Origin: Frondihabitans sp. PAMC 28766
GTDB taxonomy: Bacteria > Actinomycetota > Actinomycetes > Actinomycetales > Microbacteriaceae
Assembly: GCF_001577365.1 (NCBI RefSeq)
Contig: NZ_CP014513.1
Coordinates: 2,604,001-2,668,000, forward strand
Direction of reading: 5' to 3'
DNA: 64,000 nucleotides
How positions within the stretch are numbered: the stretch's first letter is position 1; every line of letters starts with the position of its first letter. Shown in pieces: positions 37,523 through 49,430 of this stretch. The notes under the pieces were generated by a model. It searched no databases. It was not told the origin of the DNA and saw nothing but the letters and a program-made list of their open reading frames with translations. The position numbers were made by a program, and so were the translations under genes.

Positions 37523-38650
37523 ATGACTGACATCCAGACCACAGCAACGACCCCGACCGCGCAGCTCTCCGCTGCCGGCGTGAGCATCTGGCTCGACGAC
37601 CTCTCGCGCGAGCGCATCCAGTCCGAGGGCCTCCAGAAGCTCATCGCCGAGAAGAACGTCGTCGGCGTCACCACCAACCCGACGATCTTCGCCGGCGCAC
37701 TCGCCAAGGGCGAGGCGTACGACGCCCAGGTCGCGGAGCTGGCCAAGGCCGGCAAAGGCGTGACCGACTCGGTCTTCGAGATCACCACCAGCGACGTGGC
37801 CAACGCGTGCGACATCTTCAAGCCGATCTACGACTCGACGAACGGCTTCGACGGCCGTGTGTCGATCGAGGTCGAGCCGGGCCTCGCGCACGACGCCGCA
37901 AAGACCATCGAGCAGGCGAAGTCGCTCCACTCCCGAGTCGACCGCGAGAACGTCCTCATCAAGATTCCGGCGACCGTCGAGGGCCTCGAAGCCATCACCG
38001 CGACGATCGCCGAGGGCATCAGCGTCAACGTCACGCTCATCTTCTCGCTCGAGCGCTACCGCGCCGTGATCAACGCCTACCTGACCGGTCTCGAGCAGGC
38101 CAAGGCCAAGGGGATCGACCTGTCGAAGGTCCACTCGGTCGCGTCCTTCTTCGTGTCGCGCGTCGACACCGAGATCGACAAGCGCCTCGAGGCAGTCGGC
38201 ACCGACGAGGCCAAGGCGCTCAAGTCGAAGGCCGGCGTGGCCAACGCTCAGCTCGCCTACGAGGTGTACGAGCAGGCGTTCGCGACCGAGCGTGCCAAGG
38301 GCCTCCTCGCCGAGGGCGGCAACAAGCAGCGCCCGCTGTGGGCCTCGACCGGCGTCAAAGACCCCAACGTGCTCGACACCACCTACGTGGTCGAGCTCGT
38401 CGCCCCCGAGGTCGTCAACACGATGCCCGAGAAGACGCTCGACGCGACCTTCGACCACGGCGTCATCACCGGCGACACGATCACCGGATCGTACGCGGCC
38501 GCCAACAAGGTGATGGACGACATCGCCGCTCAGGGCATCTCGTACGACGACGTCGTGGCCGTGCTCGAATCCGAGGGCGTCGACAAGTTCATCGTCTCCT
38601 GGAACGAGCTGCTCGACACCGTGACGGCCGCTCTGGACGCCGCTAAGTGA
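37523..38650 (+). CDS. tal: Transaldolase
   Basis: A 375-residue enzyme exchanging three-carbon units in the pentose phosphate pathway. [14 protein letters not shown] is the family signature, and the Schiff-base lysine lies in [12 protein letters not shown] purine-rich leader (GAGAAGAAGAAGAG) precedes the ATG. The stop codon overlaps the start of pgi by 4 nt (GTGA). Confidence 0.95.
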   Translation: MTDIQTTATTPTAQLSAAGVSIWLDDLSRERIQSEGLQKLIAEKNVVGVTTNPTIFAGALAKGEAYDAQVAELAKAGKGVTDSVFEITTSDVANACDIFKPIYDSTNGFDGRVSIEVEPGLAHDAAKTIEQAKSLHSRVDRENVLIKIPATVEGLEAITATIAEGISVNVTLIFSLERYRAVINAYLTGLEQAKAKGIDLSKVHSVASFFVSRVDTEIDKRLEAVGTDEAKALKSKAGVANAQLAYEVYEQAFATERAKGLLAEGGNKQRPLWASTGVKDPNVLDTTYVVELVAPEVVNTMPEKTLDATFDHGVITGDTITGSYAAANKVMDDIAAQGISYDDVVAVLESEGVDKFIVSWNELLDTVTAALDAAK

Positions 38651-40245
38651 CAGTAGCCATCACCGCGTCGGGCGATGCTGCGACTGCAGTCGAGTCCGTC
38701 GTCCCGACGCTGGTGCGCGACCTCGTCGCGTCCGGCATCACGGGTCTGGACCCCGCTCTGTGGGGCCCGGAGGCCGAAGAAGAGGCGTCCAAACGCCTGG
38801 GGTGGACGGAGGCCGTCTCGGTCTCCGCCCCCCTGGTGGCGCAGATCGCCGAGCTTCGTAAGAAGCTGCACAAAAAGCACCTGACGCACTTCGTGCTCGC
38901 CGGCATGGGCGGCTCGTCGCTCGCGCCCGAGGTCATCACTCGCACCGCCGGTGTCGAGCTGACCGTCCTCGACGCGACCGAGCCGGGCCAGGTGCTCGCC
39001 GCTCTGAACGACGACCTGAAGCACACCGTGCTCATCGTCTCGTCCAAGTCGGGCTCGACCGTCGAGACGGCGAGCCAGCGGGCGACGTTCGAGAAGGCCT
39101 TCCACGATGCCGGCTACACCGACATCGCCGACCGCATCGTCGTCGTCACCGACCCCGGTTCGCCGCTCGAGCAGTCTGCTCGCGAGGCGGGCTACGTCGT
39201 CTTCACCGCCGACCCGGCGATCGGAGGGCGCTACTCGGCCCTCTCGGCCTTCGGGCTCGTCCCGTCGGGCCTCGCGGGGGCCGACATCGAAGAGTTGCTG
39301 GCCGAGGCTGGCGCCGTGACGGTCGAGCTGTCGCAGGATCGCCCGGACAACCCGGGCCTCGTGCTCGGGGCCGTCCTGGCCGGCACGAGCCCGTTGCGCG
39401 ACAAGATCGGCCTCGTGGCCGACGGCACGCACATCCAGGGCTTCCCCGACTGGGCCGAGCAGCTGATCGCCGAGTCGACCGGCAAGCAGGGCCGCGGGCT
39501 CCTGCCCGTCGTGCTCGACCTCGACTCGCCCGAGATCACCGAGGGTCTGCACGACGTGCAGATCGTCCGGTTCGTCGCCAACACTGAGGAGACCCGCGAG
39601 GTCGCCCCCGGCGAGGTCGAGATCTCCGGATCCCTCGGGGCCCAGTTCATGGTGTGGGAGTACGCGGTGGCCGTGGCCGGTCGCCTTCTCGGCATCAACC
39701 CGTTCGATCAGCCCGATGTCGAGTCGGCCAAGGCGGCGACGCGGGCTCTGCTCGACTCCGCCCCCGCGCCGACGCCCGCCGCGTTCACGGCGAACGGCGT
39801 CGAGGTGCGCTCGCGCGGCGGAATCGACCTCGGCGATGGTCTCGACGACGCCGTGGCCGGTCTGCTGAAGCACCTGACCGACGACGGCTACCTGGCGATC
39901 CAGGCCTACGTCGACCGTGTTGCGAACCCTGCCTTGGCCGAGCTGCGCGACATCCTGGCGACCCGCACCGAGCGGCCCGTCACCTTCGGCTGGGGCCCGC
40001 GCTTCCTGCACTCCACCGGGCAGTACCACAAGGGCGGGCCGGCCACCGGCGTGTTCCTGCAGATCACACAGGTGCCCGAGACCGATCTGCCCATTCCCGG
40101 CAGTTCGTTCACCTTCGGCACCCTCGTCGCGGCTCAGGCCGCCGGTGACGCCGCCGTCCTGGCCGAGCACGGCCGGCCGGTGCTGACGCTCACCGTCACC
40201 GACGTGGCGGCGGCTCTGCCGGCGCTTCTCGGCGCACTCCGCTGA
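38647..40245 (+). CDS. pgi: Glucose-6-phosphate isomerase
   Basis: A 532-residue phosphosugar isomerase with two SIS domains. [14 protein letters not shown] and [13 protein letters not shown] bind the phosphate; [13 protein letters not shown] is near the C-terminal active site. It is the branch whose homologues are fused to transaldolase in some bacteria (bifunctional Tal-Pgi). Here the two genes are separate but overlap by 4 nt. Confidence 0.93.
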   Translation: MTVAITASGDAATAVESVVPTLVRDLVASGITGLDPALWGPEAEEEASKRLGWTEAVSVSAPLVAQIAELRKKLHKKHLTHFVLAGMGGSSLAPEVITRTAGVELTVLDATEPGQVLAALNDDLKHTVLIVSSKSGSTVETASQRATFEKAFHDAGYTDIADRIVVVTDPGSPLEQSAREAGYVVFTADPAIGGRYSALSAFGLVPSGLAGADIEELLAEAGAVTVELSQDRPDNPGLVLGAVLAGTSPLRDKIGLVADGTHIQGFPDWAEQLIAESTGKQGRGLLPVVLDLDSPEITEGLHDVQIVRFVANTEETREVAPGEVEISGSLGAQFMVWEYAVAVAGRLLGINPFDQPDVESAKAATRALLDSAPAPTPAAFTANGVEVRSRGGIDLGDGLDDAVAGLLKHLTDDGYLAIQAYVDRVANPALAELRDILATRTERPVTFGWGPRFLHSTGQYHKGGPATGVFLQITQVPETDLPIPGSSFTFGTLVAAQAAGDAAVLAEHGRPVLTLTVTDVAAALPALLGALR

Positions 40246-40248
40246 TGG

Positions 40249-40301
40249 GCGGTCGGGCGCGGGGTCGAGTCGATCCTGCGCCCGCTCTCGACCCTGACCG
40301 C
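40249..40301 (+). terminator. Bulged hairpin between pgi and zwf
   Basis: GCGGTC / GACCGC enclose GGGTCGAG / CTCGACCC (40262-40269, 40287-40294). No T run follows, so it may stabilise or partly attenuate the operon mRNA and need not stop it. Confidence 0.35.
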
Positions 40302-40328
40302 TTCATGACGCAAGGAATCGGATAACAC

Positions 40329-41885
40329 ATGGCACCGGTGGAAATCACGCCGGAGTACAACCCTCTGCGGTTGCCCTCCGACCGACGACTCAACCGCATC
40401 GCCGGCCCGTCGAGCCTCATCATCTTCGGCGTGACAGGCGACCTGTCGCGCAAGAAGGTCATGCCGGCGATCTACGACCTGGCCAACCGCGGTCTCCTGC
40501 CCCCGGGCTTCGCCCTCGTCGGCTTCGCCCGGCGCGAGTGGGAGGACCAGGACTTCGAGCAGGTCGTCTACGAGGCCGTCAAGCAGCACGCGCGCACGCC
40601 TTTCGACGAGGACGTGTGGCGCCAGCTCAAAGAGGGCATCCGCTTCGTGCAGGGCGACTTCGACGATGCGGAGGCCTTTCAGCTGCTCAAGAAGACCATC
40701 GACGAACTCGACGTCGAGCGCGGCACGATGGGCAACCACGCCTTCTACCTCTCGATCCCGCCGAAGTTCTTCCCGCTCGTCACCGAGCAGCTGCGGGACT
40801 CCGGTCTCGCCGACGACACCGTCGACATCCACGGCGAGAAACCCTGGCGACGCGTCGTCATCGAGAAGCCCTTCGGGAGCGACCTCGAGACGGCTCGCGA
40901 ACTGAACGCGGTCGTCGAGACGGTGTTCGAGCCCGACTCGGTCTTCCGCATCGACCACTACCTCGGCAAGGAGACGGTTCAGAACCTGCTGACGCTCCGT
41001 TTCGCCAACCAGATGTACGAGCCGCTGTGGAACAGCAACTACGTCGACCACGTGCAGATCACCATGGCCGAGGACATCGGCGTGGCCGGTCGTGCCGGCT
41101 ACTACGACGGCATCGGCGCTGCTCGCGACGTCATCCAGAACCACCTCCTGCAGCTGCTGGCGCTCACCGCGATGGAAGAGCCCGTCAGCTTCAAAGCGCG
41201 CGACCTTCGCGCCGAGAAAGAGAAGGTGCTCTCGGCTGTCACCATCCCCGCCGACCTCGCCGAGGGCACCGCCCGCGGGCAGTACTCCGGCGGTTGGCAG
41301 GGCGGCGAGAAGGTGCTCGGCTTCTTGGAGGAGGCTGGGATGAACCCCGAGTCGGTCACCGAGACCTACGCAGCGATCAGGCTCGAGATCGCCACGCGCC
41401 GCTGGTCGGGCGTGCCGTTCTATCTGCGCGCCGGCAAGCGCCTCGGCCGCCGCGTCACCGAGATCGCAGTCGTCTTCAAGCGCGTGCCCGAGAACGTCTT
41501 CGGCCTCGGCGACGGCGCCGAGCTGGGGCAGAACGCCCTCGTGATCCGCGTGCAGCCCGACGAGGGTGTCACCCTCCGCTTCGGCTCGAAGGTGCCCGGC
41601 ATCGGCACTCAGGTTCGCGACGTCACGATGGACTTCGGCTACGGCCACGCGTTCACCGAGGCCAGCCCGGAGGCCTACGAGCGGCTCATCCTCGATGTCC
41701 TGCTCGGCGACCCTCCGCTCTTCCCCCGCCACGAGGAGGTCGAGCTGTCGTGGAAGATCCTCGACCCGATCGAGCGCTTCTGGGCCGCCCAGGGGCAGCC
41801 CGAGCAGTACCGTCCCGGCACCTGGGGCCCCCACAGTGCCGATGAACTCATGGCCCGCGACGGCCGTACCTGGAGGCGTCCGTGA
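40329..41885 (+). CDS. zwf: Glucose-6-phosphate 1-dehydrogenase
   Basis: A 518-residue NADP enzyme at the entry of the oxidative pentose phosphate pathway. FGVTGDLSRKKVMPA is the coenzyme loop and RIDHYLGKETVQNLL the active-site signature, both intact. AAGGAA precedes the ATG. Its stop overlaps the opcA start (GTGA), consistent with OpcA being its assembly partner. Confidence 0.96.
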   Translation: MAPVEITPEYNPLRLPSDRRLNRIAGPSSLIIFGVTGDLSRKKVMPAIYDLANRGLLPPGFALVGFARREWEDQDFEQVVYEAVKQHARTPFDEDVWRQLKEGIRFVQGDFDDAEAFQLLKKTIDELDVERGTMGNHAFYLSIPPKFFPLVTEQLRDSGLADDTVDIHGEKPWRRVVIEKPFGSDLETARELNAVVETVFEPDSVFRIDHYLGKETVQNLLTLRFANQMYEPLWNSNYVDHVQITMAEDIGVAGRAGYYDGIGAARDVIQNHLLQLLALTAMEEPVSFKARDLRAEKEKVLSAVTIPADLAEGTARGQYSGGWQGGEKVLGFLEEAGMNPESVTETYAAIRLEIATRRWSGVPFYLRAGKRLGRRVTEIAVVFKRVPENVFGLGDGAELGQNALVIRVQPDEGVTLRFGSKVPGIGTQVRDVTMDFGYGHAFTEASPEAYERLILDVLLGDPPLFPRHEEVELSWKILDPIERFWAAQGQPEQYRPGTWGPHSADELMARDGRTWRRP

Positions 41886-42826
41886 TCGTCGATCTGCCCG
41901 ACAGCACCATCAGCCGAGTCTCAAAGGCTCTGGTCAAGATCCGCGAAGAGGGCGGTGTCGTCGCCCTCGGTCGCGTGCTGACCCTCGTCATCTCGACGAC
42001 CCTGGGCCACGAAGAGGAGGCGATCGAGGCCGCCAACGAGGCGTCTCGCGAGCACCCGATGCGGGTCATCGTGATCTCGACCGCCGATGAGATTTTGTCC
42101 GCCGAAGAGCCCCGGCTCGACGCGCAGATCCGCGTGGGCGGCGATGCCGGCGCGAGCGAGGTCATCCTGCTGCGCGCTTATGGCGACATCGCCCGCGACG
42201 AGGAGGGGCTCGTCACAGGCCTCCTGCTGCCCGACGCCCCCGTCGTCGCGTGGTGGCCCGGCAAGGCGCCCGCGGTCGTCTCGGAGTCGCCTCTCGGCCG
42301 AATCGCGCAGCGCAGGATCACCGACGCGGCCGCTCAGAGCAACCCGCGTCAGTCGATCATCGACCTGGCCTCGACCTACGAGCCGGGCGACACGGACTTC
42401 GCCTGGACGCGGCTCACCCTCTGGCGCACGCAGCTGGCGGCGGCTCTCGACCAGCCGCCGTACGAGCCGGTCACCGCGGTCGAGGTGTCCGGCGCCGCCG
42501 ACTCCCCCTCGACGCTGCTGCTGGCCGCCTGGCTGCGTCTGCAGCTCGAGGTGCCCGTCAAGCACGAGCTCACGTCGCGCGCGACCGGCTCGAGTGGCAT
42601 CCACGGCGTGAAGCTCGTGCGAGCATCCGGGCCGATCGAGCTCGAGCGCTCGCTCGTCGACGTCGCCACGCTCTCGCAGCCCGAACAGCCGACGCACGAC
42701 CTGTCGCTGCCACGCCGCGGCCTGCGCGACTGCCTGGCCGAAGAACTCCGTAGACTCGACCCTGACTCGCTCTTCGGCAATGTCGTCAAGAGCGGCGTCG
42801 CCCTGCTCCGTGCTGACCAGCCGTGA
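41882..42826 (+). CDS. opcA: Glucose-6-phosphate dehydrogenase assembly protein OpcA
   Basis: A 314-residue protein that in Actinobacteria and cyanobacteria assembles or redox-regulates glucose-6-phosphate dehydrogenase. Recognised by LARVREEGG-type start (SRVSKALVKIREEGG), MRVIVISTADE, DAQIRVGGDAGASEVILLRAYG and VVAWWPGKAP. GTG start overlapping the zwf stop. Confidence 0.93.
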   Translation: MIVDLPDSTISRVSKALVKIREEGGVVALGRVLTLVISTTLGHEEEAIEAANEASREHPMRVIVISTADEILSAEEPRLDAQIRVGGDAGASEVILLRAYGDIARDEEGLVTGLLLPDAPVVAWWPGKAPAVVSESPLGRIAQRRITDAAAQSNPRQSIIDLASTYEPGDTDFAWTRLTLWRTQLAAALDQPPYEPVTAVEVSGAADSPSTLLLAAWLRLQLEVPVKHELTSRATGSSGIHGVKLVRASGPIELERSLVDVATLSQPEQPTHDLSLPRRGLRDCLAEELRRLDPDSLFGNVVKSGVALLRADQP

Positions 42827-42860
42827 CGCAGACCCAGGCGACATCTGTTTGACGCAGTTC

Positions 42861-42881
42861 GACCTGTCATCCTGACAGGTC
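42861..42881. promoter_or_regulatory. Perfect inverted repeat upstream of pgl
   Basis: GACCTGTCA - TCC - TGACAGGTC, a 9-bp perfect inverted repeat 27 bp before the pgl start, between a TTGACG-like element (42849) and TAATAG (42889). It is likely an operator or a short hairpin. Confidence 0.45.
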
Positions 42882-42907
42882 ACGACAGTAATAGAGGCTA
42901 CTGAGAC

Positions 42908-43678
42908 GTGACGAATGAACGCCGGGTGCTGGTTCACCCCGACAAGCAATCCCTGGGGGCCTCGGTCGCCGCTCGCTTCATCACGAAGATCATCGACGTC
43001 ATCGAAGAGCAGGATTACGCGTCCGTCGTGCTCAGCGGCGGTTCGGTCAGCACCCTGGTGCTCGCCGCGATCAACCGGTCAGAGGCGCGTGACAGCGTCG
43101 ACTGGTCGAAGGTGTCGTTCTGGTGGGCCGACGAGCGCTTCGTCGCCGCAGACTCGGACGACCGCAACGATCGCCAGAACGGCGTCGACCTGCTCGACCA
43201 CATCGGCGTCCTGCCCGAGAACGTCCACCGCATGGCGAATACCGACGACGCTGCCGACCTCGCCGAGGCGGCCTCGCAGTACGTCGCCACGCTGAAGGAG
43301 CACGCTCAGGCCGACGACGAGTCGCCTCGTTTCGACATCACGCTGCTCGGTGTCGGGCCCGACGGTCACGTCGCCTCGCTCTTCCCCGACAAGCCGCAGG
43401 TGCTGCAGACGTCGCCCACTGTGCTGACCATCGATGACTCCCCCAAGCCGCCGCCCGAGCGCCTGACCCTCAGCCTGCCGGCGATCAACAACTCGCAGCG
43501 CGTCTGGATGATCCTCGCCGGTGCCGAGAAAGCGGCCTCGCTCGGCCTCGCTCTCGCGGGCGCCGGTGCCGACCAGGTGCCTGTCGCCGGGGTCAAGGGT
43601 CGCAAGCGGACGGTCTTCTTCGTCGACCGGGACGCTGCGGCCGAGGTGCCCGAACAGCTCATCGCCTCGACCTACTAG
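42908..43678 (+). CDS. pgl: 6-phosphogluconolactonase
   Basis: A 256-residue enzyme that hydrolyses 6-phosphogluconolactone. VLSGGSVSTLVLAA, FWWADERFV and LLGVGPDGHVASLFPDKP are the family motifs. GTG start; last gene of the operon, ended by a strong terminator. Confidence 0.94.
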   Translation: MTNERRVLVHPDKQSLGASVAARFITKIIDVIEEQDYASVVLSGGSVSTLVLAAINRSEARDSVDWSKVSFWWADERFVAADSDDRNDRQNGVDLLDHIGVLPENVHRMANTDDAADLAEAASQYVATLKEHAQADDESPRFDITLLGVGPDGHVASLFPDKPQVLQTSPTVLTIDDSPKPPPERLTLSLPAINNSQRVWMILAGAEKAASLGLALAGAGADQVPVAGVKGRKRTVFFVDRDAAAEVPEQLIASTY

Positions 43679-43685
43679 ATCGACG

Positions 43686-43725
43686 ACGACGAAGGCCCCG
43701 AACATTCGTTCGGGGCCTTCGTCGT
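43686..43725. terminator. Strong bidirectional terminator
   Basis: A perfect 18-bp stem (ACGACGAAGGCCCCGAAC, loop ATTC) between the convergent pgl and rbpA genes. Confidence 0.85.
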
Positions 43726-43739
43726 TGGTGTGCTGCCGC

Positions 43740-44114
43740 CTACTTCTTCGCCGGGGTCGGGATCTTGCCGCGACGCTGACGAAGCTGCTGAAGGGCTTCG
43801 TCGAGGAGCTGAGCAGCCTCTTCTTCGGTGCGACGCTCTTTCACGTACGCGAGGTGGGTCTTGTACGGCTCGAGCTTGGCGACGACCGGGGGGTTGTCTT
43901 TGTCACGCCCGGCAGGAAGGCCGGTGGACGGCGAGTCGACCGTCTCGGGAATCTCCTCTTCGGGCACGTTCGCCGCGAAGTGTCGCACGACCTCGTTGCC
44001 CAGGGCATCCCAGTAGGAGACGGTGATTCGCTCGGCGTGGAACCCCCGATCCTGCTCGCCCATGGGGCCTGCGCCGACGCGAGAACCCCTGATTGCACTG
44101 CCGCCTGATGCCAT
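43740..44114 (-). CDS. rbpA: RNA polymerase-binding protein RbpA
   Basis: A 124-residue actinobacterial protein that binds RNA polymerase and the principal sigma factor and stabilises the open complex. AIRGSRVGAGPMGEQDRG, YWDALGNEVVRHFA and YVKERRTEEEAAQLLDEAL are characteristic. ATG 44114 shares one base with the secG stop (TAATG), so the upstream in-frame extension is discarded. Confidence 0.95.
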   Translation of the reverse strand: MASGGSAIRGSRVGAGPMGEQDRGFHAERITVSYWDALGNEVVRHFAANVPEEEIPETVDSPSTGLPAGRDKDNPPVVAKLEPYKTHLAYVKERRTEEEAAQLLDEALQQLRQRRGKIPTPAKK

Positions 44115-44365
44115 TACGATCCCGCCGTGAACTTGGTGATGAGCCCCAGGACCACGATGGAAGCGAACCACACGAGGCCGAGGATGACTGTGATGCGATT
44201 GAGGTTCCGCTCAGCAACACCGGACGCGCCGAGGTTGCTGGTCACCCCGCCGCCGAACATGTCGGAGAGCCCGCCACCGCGACCGCGGTGCAGCAGGATG
44301 AGAAGCGTCAGCAGAAGGCTCGTGATACCGAGCACGACATACAAGACGGTTTGGAGAATTTGCAC
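44114..44365 (-). CDS. secG: Preprotein translocase subunit SecG
   Basis: An 83-residue membrane protein with two helices (about 4-25 and 58-77) and the GLSDMFGGG loop between them. Part of the SecYEG channel. GTG start with AAAGG upstream. Downstream of tpiA as in most Actinobacteria. Confidence 0.93.
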   Translation of the reverse strand: MQILQTVLYVVLGITSLLLTLLILLHRGRGGGLSDMFGGGVTSNLGASGVAERNLNRITVILGLVWFASIVVLGLITKFTAGS

Positions 44366-44444
44366 GGAAAACCTTTCGAGCGTTTCGGGCCGCTAACGAT
44401 TATAACCGGGCGGAGGCGAAATGCCGCGCCCGGCACCGTCGGGT

Positions 44445-45225
44445 CTAGACGCCGACGTGGTTCTGGTAGCGGACGATGCTCGCGAACTCGGTGATGTCGA
44501 GGCTCGCGCCGCCGACGAGAGCGCCGTCGACATTGGGCTCGCGCATGAACGACGCGACGTTGCCCGACTTGACCGAGCCGCCGTACAGGATGCGGGTCGC
44601 CGCGGCCTGGTCGGCCCCCAGCTTCTCGGTGAGCGTGTCGCGGAGGGCCGCGCAGACCTGCTCGGCCTGGTCGGGCGTCGCCGCCTGGCCGGAGCCGATC
44701 GCCCACACCGGCTCGTAGGCCACGACGATCTCGCCGCCGGCCGGAAGCCACTCGAGGGCAGCGCCGAGTTGAGCGACGGGAACGGCGCTCGGGCCGTGCT
44801 TCTCGAGGTCTTCGGCCGTCTCGCCGACGCAGATCACGGGAATGAGGCCGTTGCGATGCGCAGCCGTTACCTTCGCCGCGACGACCTCGTCGGTCTCGCC
44901 GTGGACGATGCGGCGCTCGGAGTGGCCGACGATGACGTACTTCACGTCGAGCCTGGCGAGGAACGCCCCGGAGATGTCGCCGGTGAAGGCGCCATCGTCG
45001 TTGTCCGACAGGTCTTGCGCCCCCAGCTCCAGCTCGAGTTTGTCCGCGTCGATCAGCGTCTGCACACTGCGGAGGTCGGTGAACGGCGGAAGATCGCCGC
45101 CTCCACGTCTCCGAAGTTGTGCTTGGCGTCTTTGAGACTCCAGGCGAGCTTCTGGACGAAGGCGATCGACTGCAGGTGGTCGAGGTTCATCTTCCAGTTG
45201 CCGGCGATGAACGGGCGTCGTGCGG

Positions 45226-45232
<7 letters not shown>
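44445..45232 (-). CDS. tpiA: Triosephosphate isomerase, interrupted by a single-base frameshift
   Basis: The ATG at 45232 opens a correct N-terminus ([18 protein letters not shown], with active-site Asn and Lys) for 48 codons. At 45088-45089 the reading then needs one extra C to continue as [12 protein letters not shown]. The rest is intact: VIVGHSERR (catalytic His), [10 protein letters not shown] (catalytic Glu) and [10 protein letters not shown]. As given the span of 788 nt is not a multiple of three; with one base added it codes a normal 262-residue enzyme. Because tpiA is central to glycolysis and its operon is intact, a sequencing error is more likely than a real pseudogene. It overlaps pgk by 7 nt. 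Confidence 0.85.
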
Positions 45233-46437
<1,205 letters not shown>

Positions 46438-46491
46438 GAGTTGCTGCCTATCGATTCGTGCGTTCGGTACGTAGCCCGTCGTGTGTCGGCA

Positions 46492-47511
<1,020 letters not shown>

Positions 47512-47567
47512 TCATGGCGCCTGAGGCGCTCGTGGCGGGGCTTGGGGCTTCACAGTGGGGAGCTTTG

Positions 47568-47594
47568 GGCCTCTACGACAGTAGCGCAGAGGCC
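47568..47594. terminator. Small hairpin after sodA
   Basis: GGCCTC / GAGGCC with a 15-nt loop, 17 bp after the sodA stop. Weak terminator candidate. Confidence 0.3.
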
Positions 47595-47610
47595 GCAGGA
47601 TACGACGAGG

Positions 47611-48234
47611 CTAGAAGACGAGGAGGCCTTGGGTCTTGGAGGCTGCTGCGGTGTAGCGGGCCTGGACGTTGTCCCAGTTGACGATGTTCCAGAACGCCTT
47701 GACGTAGTCGGCGCGGACGTTCTTGTAGTCGAGGTAGTAGGCGTGCTCCCAGACGTCGAGCATCAAAAGCGGCACGAGGCCGAAGGGAACGTTGCCCTGC
47801 TGGTCGAAGAGCTGGAAGATGCTGAGCTTCTGGCCGAGGACGTCGTACGCGAGCACGCTCCAGCCGGAGCCCTGCACGCCGAGAGCGGTGGCGGTGAAGT
47901 GCGCGGTGAACTTGTCGAACGACCCGAACTGGTCGTCGATCGCCGAGGCGAGGTCGCCGGTGGGCTTGTCGCCGCCGTCGGGCGAGAGGTTCGTCCAGAA
48001 GATCGAGTGGTTGACGTGGCCGCCGAGGTTGAAGGCCAGGTCTTTCTCGAGCTTGTTGACGCCTCCGAGGTTGCCCGACTCGCGGGCCTCGGCGAGCTGC
48101 GCGTTCGCAGTGTTCGCACCGGTGACGTAGGTCTGGTGGTGCTTGTCGTGGTGCAGCTCCATGATCTGAGCCGAAATGTGCGGAGCAAGAGCCGCATAGT
48201 CGTACGGAAGGTCGGGCAGGGTGTATTCAAGCAT
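47611..48234 (-). CDS. sodA: Superoxide dismutase (Fe/Mn family)
   Basis: A 207-residue cytoplasmic dismutase. [20 protein letters not shown] with the first metal His, [19 protein letters not shown], and the [11 protein letters not shown] signature with Asp and His ligands are present. Manganese is probable from the GQGSGW-like ([10 protein letters not shown]) wording, but this is not certain. GAGGAG precedes the ATG. It lies alone between whiA and gap on the same strand. Confidence 0.94.
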   Translation of the reverse strand: MLEYTLPDLPYDYAALAPHISAQIMELHHDKHHQTYVTGANTANAQLAEARESGNLGGVNKLEKDLAFNLGGHVNHSIFWTNLSPDGGDKPTGDLASAIDDQFGSFDKFTAHFTATALGVQGSGWSVLAYDVLGQKLSIFQLFDQQGNVPFGLVPLLMLDVWEHAYYLDYKNVRADYVKAFWNIVNWDNVQARYTAAASKTQGLLVF

Positions 48235-48309
48235 CGGTGTTCTCCTCGCTCGCGGGGCCCGTGGCGCACCAGAGCACCACTTCGGGGGACGTTGTCAGTG
48301 TAGTGACGC

Positions 48310-48352
48310 CTCAGCAAACGGTGATCGCTCGTTTCGCGAACGCTCAGCAAAC
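48310..48352 (-). repeat. Pair of 10-bp direct repeats upstream of sodA
   Basis: CTCAGCAAAC at 48310-48319 and 48343-48352, 33 bp apart (about three helical turns), with the palindrome TTCGCGAA between them. They sit 75-120 bp before the sodA start in a 154-bp gap and may be activator or repressor sites. TACACT on the minus strand nearby could be the -10 box. Confidence 0.4.
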
Positions 48353-48388
48353 CCCGACCGAAGGGGGTCGTCCTACGAGCCTGGGCCG

Positions 48389-49369
48389 TCAGTCCAGCTC
48401 GAGATCGGCGGGAAGGTTGGCCTCGGTGCCGGGGATGTTCAAGTCGGAGGCCTTCTTGTCGGCCATCGCCAGGAGGCGACGGATCCGCCCCGCCACGGCG
48501 TCTTTCGTCATCGGCGGGTCGGCGTGGTGGCCCAGCTCGTCGAGGCTCGCGTCGCGGTGCGCGAGGCGCAGCTCGCCCGCGTAGCGAAGGTGCTCGGGGA
48601 TGTCGTCGCCGAGGATCTCCATCGCGCGGTCGACTCGGGCGCACGCGGCGACGGCGGCCTGGGCCGAGCGTCGGAGGTTGGCGTCGTCGAAGTTGACGAG
48701 ACGGTTCGCGGTGGCTCGCACCTCGCGGCGCTGCCGCAGCTCCTCCCACTCGTGGACGCTCTTCACGGCGCCCATCTGCGTCAGCATGGCGCTGATGGCC
48801 TCGCCGTCGCGGATGACGACCCGGTGGACGCCCCGCACCTCGCGAGCCTTCGCAGCGATCCCGAGACGCCCTGCTGCGCCGACGAGGGCCATAGCGGCCT
48901 CGTTGCCCGGGCAGACGACCTCGAGGGCGGCAGAGCGCCCGGGGTCGGTGAGCGTGCCCTGCGCGAGGAAGGCGCCGCGCCAGATGGCAGCGAGGTCATC
49001 CCTCGATCCTGTGGTCAGGCGGTTGGGAAGGCCGCGCACGGGGCGGCGGCGGGCGTCCATCAGACCGGTCTGGCGCGCGAGGGTCTCGCCCGCCTCGTGA
49101 ATGCGGACGAGGTAGTGGCTGGTGCGGCGGAGGCCGGTCGCGGCGATGACGGAGACGTCGCTGCGAGCACCGTAGAGCTCAGCCAGGTCTTTGCGCACGC
49201 GCCGCGCCACCTGCGGACTGTCGAGCTCGGCCTCGACGGCGATGCGGCCGGAGATGACGTGCAGGCCGCCTGCGAAGCGGAGCACCGTGGCGACCTCGGC
49301 CGCCCGGGTCGTCGTCTTCGACACCTCGACGCGAGCGAGTTCTTCTTTGACGTCGGCGGTCTGTGCCAA
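48389..49369 (-). CDS. whiA: DNA-binding protein WhiA (sporulation/cell-division regulator)
   Basis: A 326-residue protein with an N-terminal homing-endonuclease-like domain (FRAA-type FAGGLH through [13 protein letters not shown]) and a C-terminal helix-turn-helix ([28 protein letters not shown]). In Streptomyces it controls division genes; in non-sporulating Actinobacteria it is conserved and linked to cell division. TTG start with AAGGA. Directly downstream of rapZ; no yvcK gene lies between. Confidence 0.95.
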   Translation of the reverse strand: MAQTADVKEELARVEVSKTTTRAAEVATVLRFAGGLHVISGRIAVEAELDSPQVARRVRKDLAELYGARSDVSVIAATGLRRTSHYLVRIHEAGETLARQTGLMDARRRPVRGLPNRLTTGSRDDLAAIWRGAFLAQGTLTDPGRSAALEVVCPGNEAAMALVGAAGRLGIAAKAREVRGVHRVVIRDGEAISAMLTQMGAVKSVHEWEELRQRREVRATANRLVNFDDANLRRSAQAAVAACARVDRAMEILGDDIPEHLRYAGELRLAHRDASLDELGHHADPPMTKDAVAGRIRRLLAMADKKASDLNIPGTEANLPADLELD

Positions 49370-49430
49370 GACGGTTCCTTACGTGTTCGGGGGCGGATCG
49401 GGCGTGCGGCTGCCAGAATCGTGCGGGCGG

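Noticed and set aside
44406..44433. CCGGGCG / CGCCCGG inverted repeat after tpiA
   Set aside because: Only 7 bp with a long loop in a GC-rich gap; too weak to call a terminator.
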